This document shows positions 12,463-24,109 of a stretch of 64,000 nucleotides of DNA, one piece after another (within the stretch, counting starts at the first letter, position 1; every line of letters begins with the position of its first letter). Source of the stretch: Dendrophyllia cribrosa (taxonomy: Eukaryota; Cnidaria; Anthozoa; Scleractinia; Dendrophylliidae). Where the stretch lies: the NCBI GenBank assembly GCA_024195265.1, contig JAJLRJ010000005.1:34729036-34793035 (forward strand), read 5' to 3'. The position numbers and the translations under genes are program-made. The notes under the pieces were generated by a model that was not told where the DNA came from, did not search any database, and saw only the letters and a list, made by a program, of their open reading frames with translations.

Positions 12463-15400
12463 CATTGTAATTTAATTTGATGCACTATTTAAACTCCAGA
12501 GGATTATTTTCTAATAATGAGCTTTATTCCTTTTGTCTCCCAAGACATATGTCCAAAGAAAAGACTTCAAGGACAAATCAAATTGGATATTAAAGGTACA
12601 TGTACATATCAAGTCTGCTTTTTTTTTTTGTCTTTTTGGACATGTGACCCGAAAAAGCTGATCCCCAGTCCAATTGAACAGCACATTTTAGCAGATGCAA
12701 TAATCAAATATCACATGGTATACACTGTAATAAGGTCTGTTGTAGTTGTTTAACTTGCCAGTACTCTAATATACATGTACATTAATTATAGGAAGTGCAT
12801 TTTTTTGTAAAGATCCAATGACAGTTCTTCAGCCCTTCTGGCAGGCTGCTAGTAAAAAGTATGTATCATGCTCTCTTAAAGTCTTCATTGACTGAAATTT
12901 GTTATAACATCATGAACCCCTTGGAGAATGGGCCAAAAATTAATATTGAACAAGGTAAATAAAGATGGTGACAGTGATTGCTGACTTCATACACAATGTA
13001 TTTCAAGATGGTTTAGACAATTATGTAACTTATATATTAAATTAAACAAAACCAAGCTTAACTTACAATGTAGTCTAAATTTTTGTTATAGTTATGTTTT
13101 TGTCTTGCTGAATAATATGGATCCCATTGCGGGGTTCATGAAATGTTCAACATACGATTAAGCTTTACTATATGAGATTTAATATATGGGTACAGATGCC
13201 CCTCAGTCGTAAACTTTTCACTTTCCCTGGCCAGTGTATTATGTGTTACAATGTAAAAGATGATTGCTGTAATTGAATACATTTGTGTAAGTGGTGTGAC
13301 TGAGTATAACACATGCTGCACGTGAGTTAAATATAGCAGAGTGTACATGTGAGTGAATGTTATATACATGTAACTTATGTTACTGTGAGTTCATATGATT
13401 TGGTGCATATTTACGTCACGCAAAAATGTTTAAAATATTTTAAAATCTGTTTGCTCTTCAATTCTTGGACTTCAAACTTAGTATGGCAAATTATAACTGA
13501 TCTGTGGATTTCAAATGGATTTGTAGCATTTACATGCAGGGGAAATGTCACTGTATTGCTGTCATCGCTTGCTTACTCAGCTCATCCAGTTTTCTCTTTT
13601 CACACGATGGATATTTCTGCCATCCTAACATGTGTTAGGTACCACAGTGACGCTGCTGAATTACAAAACATCAAGAACAACTACATTTGTAAAATTATCC
13701 TTACGTCCGGTTGTTTCGTATTCATGAGATGCATGGCTCTTAGAGCCCTTTCATTGGACTGTGCATTAGGGGATTCCCTCTGTCCTCCCATGTAATATCA
13801 ATAGTATTAAAACTGTGACAATGAAACTTGGATGGTATAATTAAACAAGAAGCTGTACACAGCTTGAACTTGTGGCGTCTTAAACCCATTGCAGTATTGA
13901 TTCCCAAATTAGAGGTCTAAAAAGTAAGACTACATTCAGTAGCTGACACTCGAAACCACCATCGTTTATAACTGAAATGCAAAGTTATAAAAAACACAAA
14001 ACTTGGTGGAACAAAAATCCCACAGCAATAAGCAGCAAACACAATATCAAACAGTCCTATCCATCGGGTAAGGACAAAACATGGACCCCGGGTCCATGGT
14101 CCCCCCTTTTGGACCCAGTCCATGGACCACTATTGGACCCCATATTTTTCTTACATGTACAGTACCTCAAAAAATTAAAAAAAATTAAAGAAAGAAAAAA
14201 ATAACTACCTTTGCCGTGTTAGCTTGTGATAAGAACGAGAAGATAGAGAACTTGATCCTCCCCAAACGCTTAAAAGTGGCTAACAATCTACAACGTTTTT
14301 TACGCTACATTTTTTAGCATGGAAATATTTGTATATATGTTGTAGTTAATTTTTTATTTCAGGTAATTTTTGTTTTTCCTTTGTTTCAAATTCATTAGCA
14401 TATATTACCATACCCAAAAACAATGGAAAAATAAAAATTACCTGAGATAAAAAATTAACTACAACATATACACTAGATTTATTATGGGATGAGTAAGTTT
14501 AATTACAGCTGTATTAGACTAGCATCATTTATAGCTTTTTACTATTACTTATTATTACATTGTATTATTTTACTATTTATTTTACACACGACCCCACAAG
14601 CTCTAGCTTAATTTTTTATAGTGTAAAAATAAAAGTTATCCATCCATCCACCCAACGGAAAAGTTTTGAATCATTCTACGAGACCTATTTACATGGGAGA
14701 AACTGATGAGGTTCACCAAAGAACCGAAACTCGAGTCTTGCTTAAAGAATGTACAAAAGTAATCACTTGCATCTGTAAGAATTACAAAACAGCTAACATG
14801 CTGGAGATTCAAATATTTTCTGCTGGATGCTATGAATGATGCCAAGGTGCTGCCTAGTTCCGAGAGACTCTTTTAGCCGTGATAAAGAAACACTATCTCA
14901 CAAGTTATACTAACCCCAGACTTGCACTCACATTAATCACGGACTGATAAATTAACTGATCCTAATATTCAGGCAGCGACCAATTCACAGTTAAGCGGCT
15001 ACTACTGATCTTGAAACACTTTTATGCCCAGAGCTAGTAGACAAATGGTGACCGGCTAAATATTCTACATGTAAATGGCTATGGAAAGTGTAAATACCTC
15101 CTGTCAGTATTACGGCTAGAGACATTTTCCTAAAATGAAAAGAATCGAAAATATTGAGAACAACTGGCCTGTTATACATCTTAATTTTGATCATAAAGGA
15201 AAAATCTCAGGCACCTTCTTGGGGTAATCCTACATGTATATTGTAAAGCTGGGATAAAATGCTTTTGGCGACGAGACCTGTCACCTTTTGTAACGATTTG
15301 TACTAAAACATCGCAAATTTTGTTAAATATATTGAGTTATATTTCTAATTTGAATTATAAAATTATTTTTATTACCTTTAATTGTAATTTTTATTACCTT

Positions 15401-17753
15401 AAATTTTTGGGGTGAGAAAAATAGTATGGTACATGAAGAAAGATCTAAAATTGTAACTGGTACTGTGTAATAAGAGAACCACAGTTTCAATTCTGCAAGT
15501 CATGTTTCATCAGCCTTGCTCTTCTGTCATTGTCAGTTACATGTACAATTAGGAATCTACATGTAAAGATGCTCTATTTTTCTCACCCTTGTGCTTTGCA
15601 GTGAGGCACTTGCTTACTCCACTCCTTGGAAGAAATGAAATGCTTAAAATGTAAAGTGCTTAAGTATTCTCAAATTGCAAACTGTTTTTACAAGCCCCAG
15701 TGCCTTGCTTAAAGTGAAAGAATAATTTAATGTTACTATAATAATTACAATATTCAGCTAATGCTAGGTACATGTACATGTATAACAGTAGTTAATCCTT
15801 TTCTATGTCTGAAAAATTTATCAATCAATTCAAGATGCTCACTTCCTATATTAATCAAATTGTTTCTCCCAGGAAACATCACATACATGTACTCTACATG
15901 TACTGTCATGGATTATGGACATAAAAGTCTATACCACATTGTAAACCCATTGCAAATGTGTGATCTTTCTAAGGTAGATGTATGTTAATTTAAAATTGCT
16001 TATATACTAGTTTCCATGTAAATAAGAATAATTAGTTGCAGGTTTTTATTACATGCATGTTTATATTATGTTTTCATCGTAAATACTGAACATTTACATG
16101 TATATTTTCATATACGATTGCTTGGTCGTTCGTCGCCATGTTTGAGAACGTGGTAGAAAGGCAGCAATTTTACCAGTGAACACAAAATGCCTGCAACTGC
16201 TGCAACTGCAACTGCAACTGCAAACGCCTTTGTTCGTCAATCAAAAATGCAGATTTTAAAGAGTTCTGAATTCTGATTTCACAATATAATTATGACTCAT
16301 TGAGGGCACCCAGGAAAAGGTATGCAAAAATCGAACCAAAATCATTCATTCATTCATTCATTTATTTTGTCATTAACCACATTAAAAATATATATAATAA
16401 TAATAATACAATACACTAGGAATTTATAATAACTTAAAAGACGATAGACTACAAAATGTTTAAGGTGATAGTGACAAATCGAAACGTGGAAGCAAAGAAT
16501 CGTGAATCGAACTGAATGGTCATAATCGCGATTAAGACAATTCGATTAATCGTTACACCACTACTCTTCATGCATACTGTACAACTGCTCCAGCACAGTG
16601 TTAAGAATTACTATTGTTTAGTTATACTATGCCTATTATATGGACTACACATGCTCAGAGCATAACTTGCAAGAAATTTTGTTGTCTGTTTCATTGCATA
16701 GCGATAGTAATTGCATTGCCAATTTCATTCAGCAAAAACAGGAAGATGGTTCTTAATGAAGAAAACTGAATATTTATGACCCTTGGGGGGGGGGGGGGGG
16801 GCCTGGCCAAAAATTTTCTAACATTAATTTTTTTTTTTGTAATACTTTTGCTACGTCAGCTTGGTAATAAGTAACTCATGTCAGGGCCAGGGTAGTGTTT
16901 AAACTAGCCACGGTATGTATTTATGCTAATCACATGTCCCCGGATAAATAATTAAATTAAAAAAAATGAATGCAAAAAATGGAGGTGACACCTTGACTTT
17001 TATTTAGCAAAATTAATGCAATGGCTACCAGCCGTTCATGTGGTTAGTTTTCTTCCTCTGTGCACAGGCTGAGTTGCATGATGTAGCATGGCATTGTGAC
17101 ATAAACTGTATGTGCAGTAAGGATGCACATAAACAATAAGTGCGAACATGCTTAAATTAAAAGAATTCTATCTCAACGGACTGTTGAAGAGGCATCCCTT
17201 GGTACCGGTATATTCAGTATAAACATAAGGTGGATTTTCTACAACGACTGAAACAGTGAATGGAATTTTTTACAATGACTAAAATATTTTTAATTAATGA
17301 TACTGTCTGTTTGTAAAAAGCGTTGTACTGTATTTATTTGACCTTCCCTTTAAATCATTAAAAGGTCATTCTTAACCAGAGTACATTGCTTTCTGAGGTT
17401 TTGTTTGTGGCCATTTTTGGGTGCTGCGAAAATGGCTACCCAATGATTATTGCAAAAATTTAAGGTTGTATTGAGGTACATGTACATTGAAACATTGGCA
17501 AACTGGATTTCTTTCTTTCTTAAAACATGAAAACAAATGGCAAATTAAAGTAATAAACAAAAAAAATTGAAGAGCCGTCAAAGTGATTTAGATCACTTGA
17601 TAGGACATTCTTCTTAGTGAATTGGTTATATACATGTACATGTACATGCAGTACGGTTTGATCATCCCCAGATCATACAGAATAGAGAGTTTAAGCATTA
17701 TGACAATGTTCTTACTTTTTTCTAAAGCTTTGTCATCTTCCAAGTGAATGTAC
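12463..17753. other. Non-coding host DNA, possible small exons
   Basis: No confident gene. Two segments have exon-like borders: about 12543-12593 (acceptor TTTTGTCTCCCAAG, donor AAAG|GTACAT) and about 12792-12857 (acceptor TTATAG, donor AAAAA|GTATGT). They can be read in one open frame, but the product is not recognised and no start or end was found. The stretch is rich in the palindrome TACATGTA (about 18 copies between 11.9 and 17.7 kb). Poly-G lies at 16786-16802, and ATTCATTC and AAT microsatellites at about 16346-16410. Confidence 0.35.
13914..14125. repeat. Dispersed repeat, inverted match to 58790-58960
   Basis: The segment from AAAGTAAGACTACATTCAGT through CACAATATCAAACAGTCCTAT matches the reverse complement of 58790-58960, including a TGTTTGATATTGTGTT block and the TAGTCTTACTTT end. 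Downstream, GGACCC/GGTCCA units around 14080-14140 form short palindromes. No coding capacity is seen. Confidence 0.65.
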
Positions 17754-18947
17754 ACTGGTCAGGGATTCTGACAGGGTGCGCGGGTGCGGGACCGCACAAT
17801 TCGGTCAAACCCGCACAATTCCGCACAATTCCTAAAAATCCGCACAATCCCGCACAATACTTAAATATTTGCTTAAAATTTTAATTAAATCAGGTATTTC
17901 TATTGATTACCAAGATTTCGAGAAATGTTTTAGGCTATTTTCAGTCCATTTTCCTTCCAAACAATCGAGAAATCCCTCGCTTTCCTCGAACAGCTCGAGC
18001 GATCGATATAAAAACAACAAGGCGTTCTCTTCGCCGTCCTGGGAACTAGTCTCAGTTTTACTTCTATCCGACTTCCTACCGAATTTTTCGCGTAGCTTTT
18101 TAGTTGTCGTTTTCCAGACATTATGTCGTTTTTCTTAGCAGCCTGTCGATATTTTATCGAGCGCTTTCGCTTCCTCTTTCAGTTTAATATGTTGGGGACC
18201 GAAGAAGAAACACCGAAGAAATGTACCGTCGTGCCGAAATGAAATGTCACTCTGTCTGAATTAATTTCGCAAAGAACTGATCAAGTTTGCGAATCGACAA
18301 ACAAACTATTAAAGCGCTGGAACTTCGGATTGATAGGAGAAAATTATTAAGTTCTGAATGATCAGAATACTGGATTTGATTTTTTCAATCAAGTGAAAGA
18401 CGTTTTCATTCAGGAAAATGCAAAACAAACATGCTATCAAATGACATTTAGCACGCGATTTGCATACATCTCGAGGTTCTGTTTTTGCGGCAAACTTTCG
18501 AAGAAATTGTGTGAACCTTTAATGGAAATTATTCACACTACATAAAATGTACGGATTTTTAATAAAGGAACTCGCTCAGATCGGAAACATTTTATTTTGA
18601 GTGGTATTTCGGTTTTACCCGATTGAGTTCATCGTGTCACGCAATGTGGTTTTGTTGAGACAAATAAACTTTGGTGAAGAAAAACAGCCGCAAATTGGCG
18701 ATTGCTGGTACATTTTGATCCCCAAAGTAAAACATCTATTTGTATTTTTCATTTATACAGAATTTCCTCCCTGTCATATTTTTCTGGCCTGGCTAGAACA
18801 CTGGTGATTGAATATTTGGTTGGTCACAGGATTGCGCAATCCCGCACAATTTCCCGCACAATCGAAGAAATTTACCGCACAATTTGCCCCAAAACTCCCG
18901 CACAATTTTAGTTTTTTTCCCGCACCCTGTCAGAATCCCTGACTGGT
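17754..18947. mobile_element. 1.18-kb non-autonomous DNA transposon with clustered subterminal motifs
   Basis: A 6-bp direct repeat, ACTGGT, flanks inverted ends CAGGGATTCTGACAGGGTGC (from 17760) and its complement (to 18941). Inside each end the decamer CCGCACAATT or a close variant recurs four to five times within about 100 bp, all in the same orientation. Such subterminal clusters are typical transposase-binding arrays. CAGGG termini recall hAT elements, but those make 8-bp duplications, so assignment is open. There is no transposase ORF; the short ORFs inside are not recognised. Confidence 0.8.
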
Positions 18948-19489
18948 TGGTATAGGGAAGATATGGAAAGTGACAATACAGTAGTTTAATAATAATGACC
19001 AGTACATTTTGTCAAATCAACTACCTTTTCTGTGTGTCAGAAAGTCTTTTTAATGTATTATTATTTAAATTTAAATAAATATATATTTTTTCAAATACTG
19101 CTGTGTTATAAATCAGTGTAAATGGTGTTATTATGCAACATACATTTATTTAGTGAAAAGTTGTGTAATACGGCTGGGCATTTTAACTCGTCAGTAAATA
19201 CTCAGCTGTATTACACAACTTTACGCTGAGTAACCTCTATTTACTATTAAGGGTCAGCGCATTTTTTTTTTGCTGCCCTCTCAAACTCTATATATTTAGT
19301 ATGAACCCTCCCAACACCACAATTAGCACCTTTAAAAAGCAGGCCATGTGCTGTACACATATGTTTATTTACAGGATTTACTTGAATGCCGCAGATTTTT
19401 CTTCAACGTTGTTGAAGTTCTTTTCTGGACTATATAGTCTACGGAATACGTTAAATTAATTATAATATATTATTTCCGGTTTCACTTGT
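18948..19489. other. Non-coding stretch
   Basis: AT-rich, with a short inverted pair around 19150-19225 (AAAAGTTGTGTAATACGGCTG and its diverged complement). No gene is seen. Confidence 0.4.
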
Positions 19490-19490
19490 A

Positions 19491-19527
<37 letters not shown>
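19490..19527. repeat. (AAT)n microsatellite
   Basis: About twelve uninterrupted AAT units immediately precede the LINE fragment that follows. Confidence 0.95.
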
Positions 19528-19529
19528 GA

Positions 19530-19991
19530 GGAGAGCTAACAGCTGGTACGAACAGAAACCTGAGGGAGTGGTGGAAAGTGAAAACTTCAAGATACTATGG
19601 GATTTCACAGTCCAGTGTGATCGGAAAATTGAAGCAAGAAGACCAGACATTGTCTTTATTGATAAGAAAGAGAGAGGTGATTATAATTGATGTTGCCATC
19701 CCAGGTGACAACAGGGTGAGAGATAAGGAGCTCGAGAAGATTGAGAAATACCAACTATTGAAAGATGAAGTGGCAAAACTCTGGCACATGTGGAAAGTCA
19801 CTGTCGTCCCAGTTGTTATCGGGGCACTTGGTGCCATTTCAGTCAACTGTGAGAAGTACATGAAGCAAATTGGTGTAACCATAAGAATGGAAACTATTCA
19901 GAAAACAGCATTGTTGGGTACAGCAAAGATCCTGAGAAAAGTTGCTGTCCTTGTAAGAGGAAAGAAAGAAAAGTCCTGGAACCCATGGTGA
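19530..19991 (+). pseudogene. LINE fragment: restriction-like endonuclease end of an R2-type ORF
   Basis: Two overlapping plus frames together read the C-terminus of a non-LTR retrotransposon protein. The first frame gives a RRPDIVFIDKK segment and the second gives REVIIIDVAIPGD followed by a KIEKYQ segment. RPD, then about a dozen residues, then DvA, with a downstream K-x2-KY, is the PD-(D/E)XK-like pattern of the restriction-like endonuclease of R2/NeSL-type LINEs. The frame change near 19674 shows it is dead. The conserved ALLGTAKILRKV tail is present and the stop at 19989 is probably the natural one. The 5' end is lost at the AAT run. Confidence 0.75.
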
Positions 19992-20079
19992 CATGTTGGA
20001 ACCCGCTTCCAGGGAATATCAACCAGACAGAACATTGTGCCTGAGCCTTAAAGGAATAAACATAAAATAATAACAATCT

Positions 20080-20282
20080 TTATACAGGGAGCTCACTTCA
20101 CTAATATAGTGGTATTCTGTGAGGCCGTGTATAAATAAAGAATGAAATAAAACAATAGTTAAAAATTACACTAAGAAGTATATGTAATACCCTAAAAGCT
20201 ATAAAAGCATGTAAATTGTAAAAATTATATTAGAAAGATAATGCTTAGGGCTAACTAGATTAAAAAAATAGTTTTTAGCTTT
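20080..20282. other. AT-rich spacer between LINE fragments
   Basis: Low-complexity AT-rich sequence, likely 3' untranslated remains of one or both neighbouring LINE fragments. No gene. Confidence 0.35.
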
Positions 20283-20640
20283 TTGCTTAAAAAGTAAAAT
20301 GGAGTTAGTTTCTTTAAAAGATGAGTCTAAATCGTTTTATAATTTAACACTTTTGTATAAAAAAGTCTGTCTTCCATAGTTCCTTGTCACGGAAGGAAGA
20401 CGAAAGTCGTTTTTTCGTCTTGTGTTATAAGCGTCAACGTCAGAGTTTCTTAAGATGTTAAAATTAAAATCCACGATTCCATGAATATACTTAAAAAAGG
20501 TACTGTATCTACGTACAAGGCGAAGTTTTAGTAAGGTTGGCCAGCCGAGTGTTTTAAGAGCATCTGTGGATGAAGCGTAGTTTGGCAAATCAAGAATAAC
20601 TTTTGCAGCCTAGTTTTGAAGGATCTGCAAATCGTCCATC
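20283..20640 (-). pseudogene. CR1-like LINE reverse-transcriptase C-terminal fragment
   Basis: The minus strand reads LPNYASSTDALKTLGW, then LKLRLVRRYSTFFKYIHG and YNTRRKNDFRLPSVTRNYG. This matches the C-terminal thumb/tail region shared by CR1/Jockey-type LINE proteins (L-x2-LGW-x2-L-x2-R, YNTR, RT-x-yG). A stop codon occurs just upstream in the same frame (near 20608) and the copy is cut at both ends. No catalytic motifs are included. Confidence 0.7.
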
Positions 20641-21076
20641 AGTACAATGTTATCTCTGTCTCCCCAGCAGCAGTTTTTGGCGTCTTTTTTGTCTGCACAT
20701 TTTGGCGAAGATGCGTCGTGCCAAGCAGCCGAGTAACCAGTTAAACAGCGAAGCAATAAGAGGAACTGTCTTATGTTACATGAGCCCCATAGTTTCTGGC
20801 CAGTGCAGTATTATTAGTGGCAAAAAACTGTGATTAACTACGGAATTGCTAGTCACTAAATTGTTAAATACGAACCTTAATACATATCTCCGATGGTTTC
20901 ACTTTACTTACAACAGTGACAGAATATTTTAAAATACAAAATTGAAGTCAAGCTATAAATCGGGAAAAAGTAGACTGAACGAAAAATGGTCTGATGGAAA
21001 ACTGTTGAGCTACTTAAAAAACTGCAGCATGAAGCAACTGATCAAAATACGTTTTACGGGTTCAATAACCATAGTA
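20641..21076. other. Non-coding stretch
   Basis: Short ORFs only, with no recognisable domain or repeat structure. Confidence 0.35.
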
Positions 21077-21129
21077 CAGTAAAAACCCGCGTGTAAGAAC
21101 CTACATTTTTTGAAGTCTGGCAAAATAGG

Positions 21130-21239
21130 TTCTTGTATTTTGGCTATTCACTGAGGAAGGGACAGAAATCCCGAAACGTCTGAACATTAAGTTTCATAAG
21201 CGCTTTTATAACTTTTTTAAACATTTTCTTGTATTTTGG
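21130..21239 (+). mobile_element. 82-bp retroinsertion carrying a hammerhead motif
   Basis: A 14-bp direct repeat, TTCTTGTATTTTGG, at 21130-21143 and 21226-21239 brackets 82 bp of foreign sequence (21144-21225) inside the MITE. The insert starts with a hammerhead-like core and ends in a T-rich stretch. Target duplications of this length indicate reverse transcription at the target. The insert is best read as an extremely 5'-truncated Penelope-like element or related ribozyme-bearing retrotransposon. Confidence 0.75.
21147..21184 (+). ncRNA. Minimal type I hammerhead ribozyme motif
   Basis: The conserved core is complete: CTGAGGA (consensus CUGANGA), a stem II hairpin AGGGA...TCCC, then GAAAC and GTC with cleavage expected after the C. 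Stem I pairs TTCA (21147-21150) with TGAA (21181-21184). The very short stem III in GAAACGTC is characteristic of the minimal hammerheads found in Penelope-like elements, which usually work as dimers. Activity is inferred, not shown. Confidence 0.75.
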
Positions 21240-21619
21240 GGTAGTTATTGGCAATTTAGGCTTAGTAGGTTCTTAATTAGGTTCTTAATTTCTTTGAAGG
21301 AGATATACAGTACAAACCTCCTTTAAGCAAGGTCCATGAAGACAATTACAGTATTTATATAAACCTGTTTTTGTTGTAGCAATCACATACGTTTATTTGA
21401 AATTACAGTTTGGTATTTTCTTGTAATATATATTTGCAATCTCGAAGTCAAACTCCTTGGTTAAAATGTTTATCATAATTTAACTGTAACTCACATATAA
21501 GAACCTGCTTGATCTTGCTTGGCTAAACAGGTTCTTATATTTTTGGGTACTAAAATGGCAAATTTCTGCCAGCAGGTTCTTAAACCACTAGGTTCTTACA
21601 CGCGGGTTTTTACTGTAGT

Positions 21620-22081
21620 TCAATGCAGATTAATACAACTGCAAGGACTTAATTACAGCTTAGAGGAAAAACATATTTGACCATGACGACTGCGCAACTT
21701 CAGAGAAGAGACGAAGGGACCCCACGCACAGTCAGGAGGTGAGCAAGAGGCCACGACAAACATTGTTTAATTATTTTAGTCACAGTACCAGTAAGAAAAA
21801 GAAGTGAACCGAAAAAATGAAAAAACCGGAAACAGCTTGTCATTAGAAAGATTTGCCATATGTCAAATCATACTATCAGGATTTAATTATATCTGATTTC
21901 TCAGTGCGAAATTGAAGTGTACTTGTACGAATTGAAATGTGTAGCGTCTATTTTTTTCTGACCATGTTCGTTTTGAAACACTGCTCTACGTTCGACTTTA
22001 GCTTTCTTGTTGTACGTCACATTACCACTTCAAACCAATAAATAAAGCAGTTTAGGTTTTCCCATTGGAACTGAACTTGAG
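21620..22081. other. Non-coding stretch
   Basis: No ORF of note and no clear repeat borders. Confidence 0.3.
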
Positions 22082-22480
22082 TCCAGCCCTTTTCTTTAGA
22101 GAGTCTGTTGTTCTGCCGTCTTGAAATGTGAAATCAGGATCTCTCAGAATTGCCGTCCACTGCGCAAAACCGTATCTATCTATTCCTTTCTTGAGAAAAT
22201 CGTCCTCGTCTGTCGTGAATTTCCACGCCCAACGAACGTTTTTCTTAACGGGCTAGTGCTCTGTGGGTGAAACATCTCTTTTTGCAGGTGAAATTTCCTC
22301 TTCTACGATTTCAACCGACACTGTCGAGCTTAAAGTTGAAGCGCTAAACCTCGCGTGCACGTCCTCGTCCACCTCTGAACCCTTGCTGCCTTGTAGTTTC
22401 TGTAGACACTCGTGAGCTTTCACAGCAACTTCGTGCGATCTCTACTTTTGATAGCGAACTTTGGCAACAGCGGAACTGGT
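22082..22480 (-). pseudogene. C-terminal Myb/SANT-like domain remnant
   Basis: One minus-strand frame, broken by stop codons near 22438 and 22252, reads an acidic linker and then a Myb/SANT-like helix set: WKFTTDEDDFLKKGIDRYG, then QWTAILRDPDFTFQDGRTTD and a SLKKRA end. The spacing W...ED..L..GI..YG...W..IL.D..F....GRT...LK.R resembles the telobox/Myb domains of TRF-like and transposon proteins. Together with the 23150-23785 remnant on the same strand it may be the C-terminal part of one decayed element protein. Confidence 0.6.
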
Positions 22481-22759
22481 CTTCAGATAAAATTATTTGC
22501 TCTTTGCTGGTGAGCAGACTGAGGCTTTGCGTTCAACAATTTGACGATAACACGTCGGATGAATGTATTTTCCAATTGCATCAATCAATTGCTCATGACA
22601 TCGCCTAATTTGCTGTGTTGGCCTCCATTTTTATTGACCAGAACAAAGTCACACTGAGGTTTTAGCAACGGCCTAACGAAAGTGATGTAGCCATCGAGCA
22701 CTTGCATGCTTGTAACTGTCAGAATCAAGGAAATCGAAACCATACTTGCTAGAAGTCTT

Positions 22760-22972
22760 TAACGTCACGTCACGTCACGTCACGTCACGTCACGTCACCT
22801 CACGTCACGTCACCTCACGTCACCTCACGTCACGTCACCTCACGTCACCTCACGTCACCTCACGTCACCTCACGTCACCTCACCTCACGTCACCTCACGT
22901 CACCTCACGTCACCTCACGTCACCTCACCTCACCTCACCTCACCTCACATCACATCACATCACATCACATTA
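22760..22972. repeat. Pentanucleotide array (CACGT/CACCT/CACAT)n
   Basis: About 42 five-base units, mostly ACGTC or ACCTC variants, ending in ACATC variants. The ORF through it encodes only a threonine/serine/arginine/histidine period and is not a gene. The unit CACGTCAC contains the ACGTCA core of CRE-type sites many times over. Confidence 0.95.
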
Positions 22973-23149
22973 CAACGTTTTCTGATCGATGAAACCCCCA
23001 TTTTCCTTCGTTGCACTGACCATGTCGACCGTCAAATACTGATAAGTCATAGGACGCGACCCCTTCATTTTGATGGGTTCACTTCACCTGCACTGGTTTT
23101 GCACATCTTGATGGTGTTTTCGTAGAGGGGCAAATGAAAAGTCACGACT

Positions 23150-23785
23150 TACAACAATTCCTCCATAGTTGCCCAGTGTCCCTTAGCGTCCAGAGTTTCA
23201 ATGTCTAGATCCTGTGTCCACTGCAATCTCATCATCTTTGCCACTGTCTTGCGCGCCCTTTTAAGGTACACTGTCTCAGATAATTTTCGAAGAACTGCAT
23301 CTGATGCGCCGTTAATTTTTCGATCAATTCAGAAATAGCATCTATGTATCCCAAGCGTCCACCATGTCCGAGCTTGCATTCTTCTTGCAAGTGGTCGATA
23401 AACTTGAATAACAGATTTCGAGAACACAGACTAAAGTCCATTACTTCAAATGTCAAATGCTCCTGGTCGTCGCAGCAAAATTTCAGAAATTTAAAGCATC
23501 TCTTCGCTACTTGTTGAGCTGTGCGATCTTTCTTGCAACCGCTGCCACTCCCAGTTAACCATTTTGTGAATACTTCGTCGATTTGGCCAGAAATTGAAAA
23601 TGAAGCCAATACTCCCACGGCGTGTTTTGCGGCAAGGATCGATGAATCGCCTTCGAGGTTGTCACTGGCGAGTTATTTGGTACTTTCAGCTCAGGTTTTT
23701 CGTCAAAATAAGAGAACCAACCGTGCTTGGTATTGGGCGAAGCGCCATTGATATTCGACCAGTCAACCTTGCTCTTCTTGCTCAT
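23150..23785 (-). pseudogene. Decayed transposon-type protein, N-terminal part
   Basis: Overlapping minus frames give ordered blocks: a lysine-rich start, then FTKWLTGSGSGCKKDRTAQQ, then KRCFKFLKFCC, and LLFKFIDHLQEE and near the end ETLDAKGHWATMEELL. At least two frame changes (about 23600 and 23245) break it. The pattern, a short WL..g.sG.....A.Q...r...fL and an ID.L.......Y..A, resembles N-terminal regions of tyrosine-recombinase-type repeat proteins found in many copies in cnidarians, but no catalytic R/H/Y set is visible, so the assignment is tentative. Confidence 0.4.
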
Positions 23786-24109
23786 ATTTCAAGTAGAACA
23801 ACATTCAATAACACTTGACACACTAACAAAGCCGAGATCAAAATAAGAACCAATAGGAAACAATGAAGCCATCATGCATGCTCCAACTTGTTACAAGTTG
23901 CCCCAACTTGCCTTTGCTTGCCACAACTCGCCCCTGCTTGCCACAATTTGCCCCTGCCGGCCGTTTTGCACATTTATAACATCTTGTAACATACAAAAAT
24001 ATACATACCAATATATGCCTTACAGAGATCTGAAAACGGTTGTCTCGATCTCTGTTTTGTACGATTTTAGTGATAGTATTTGACCAAAATCTCTTCCATT
24101 TGACAAGAG

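Larger units (their letters stand above)
21077..21615. mobile_element. Tc1/mariner-type MITE (TA-flanked)
   Basis: Inverted ends CAGTAAAAACCCGCGTGTAA (from 21077) and its complement (to 21615) are flanked by TA on both sides, as for Tc1/mariner-type insertions. The interior repeatedly carries AGGTTCTTA and related motifs and has no ORF. A separate 82-bp insertion with its own target duplication lies inside (21130-21239). Confidence 0.85.

Noticed and set aside
13349..13795. 148-codon plus-strand ORF
   Set aside because: No recognisable domain, AT-driven composition and no splice or promoter context; probably chance.
22746..22985. 79-codon ORF in the pentanucleotide array
   Set aside because: It is a pure repeat translation.
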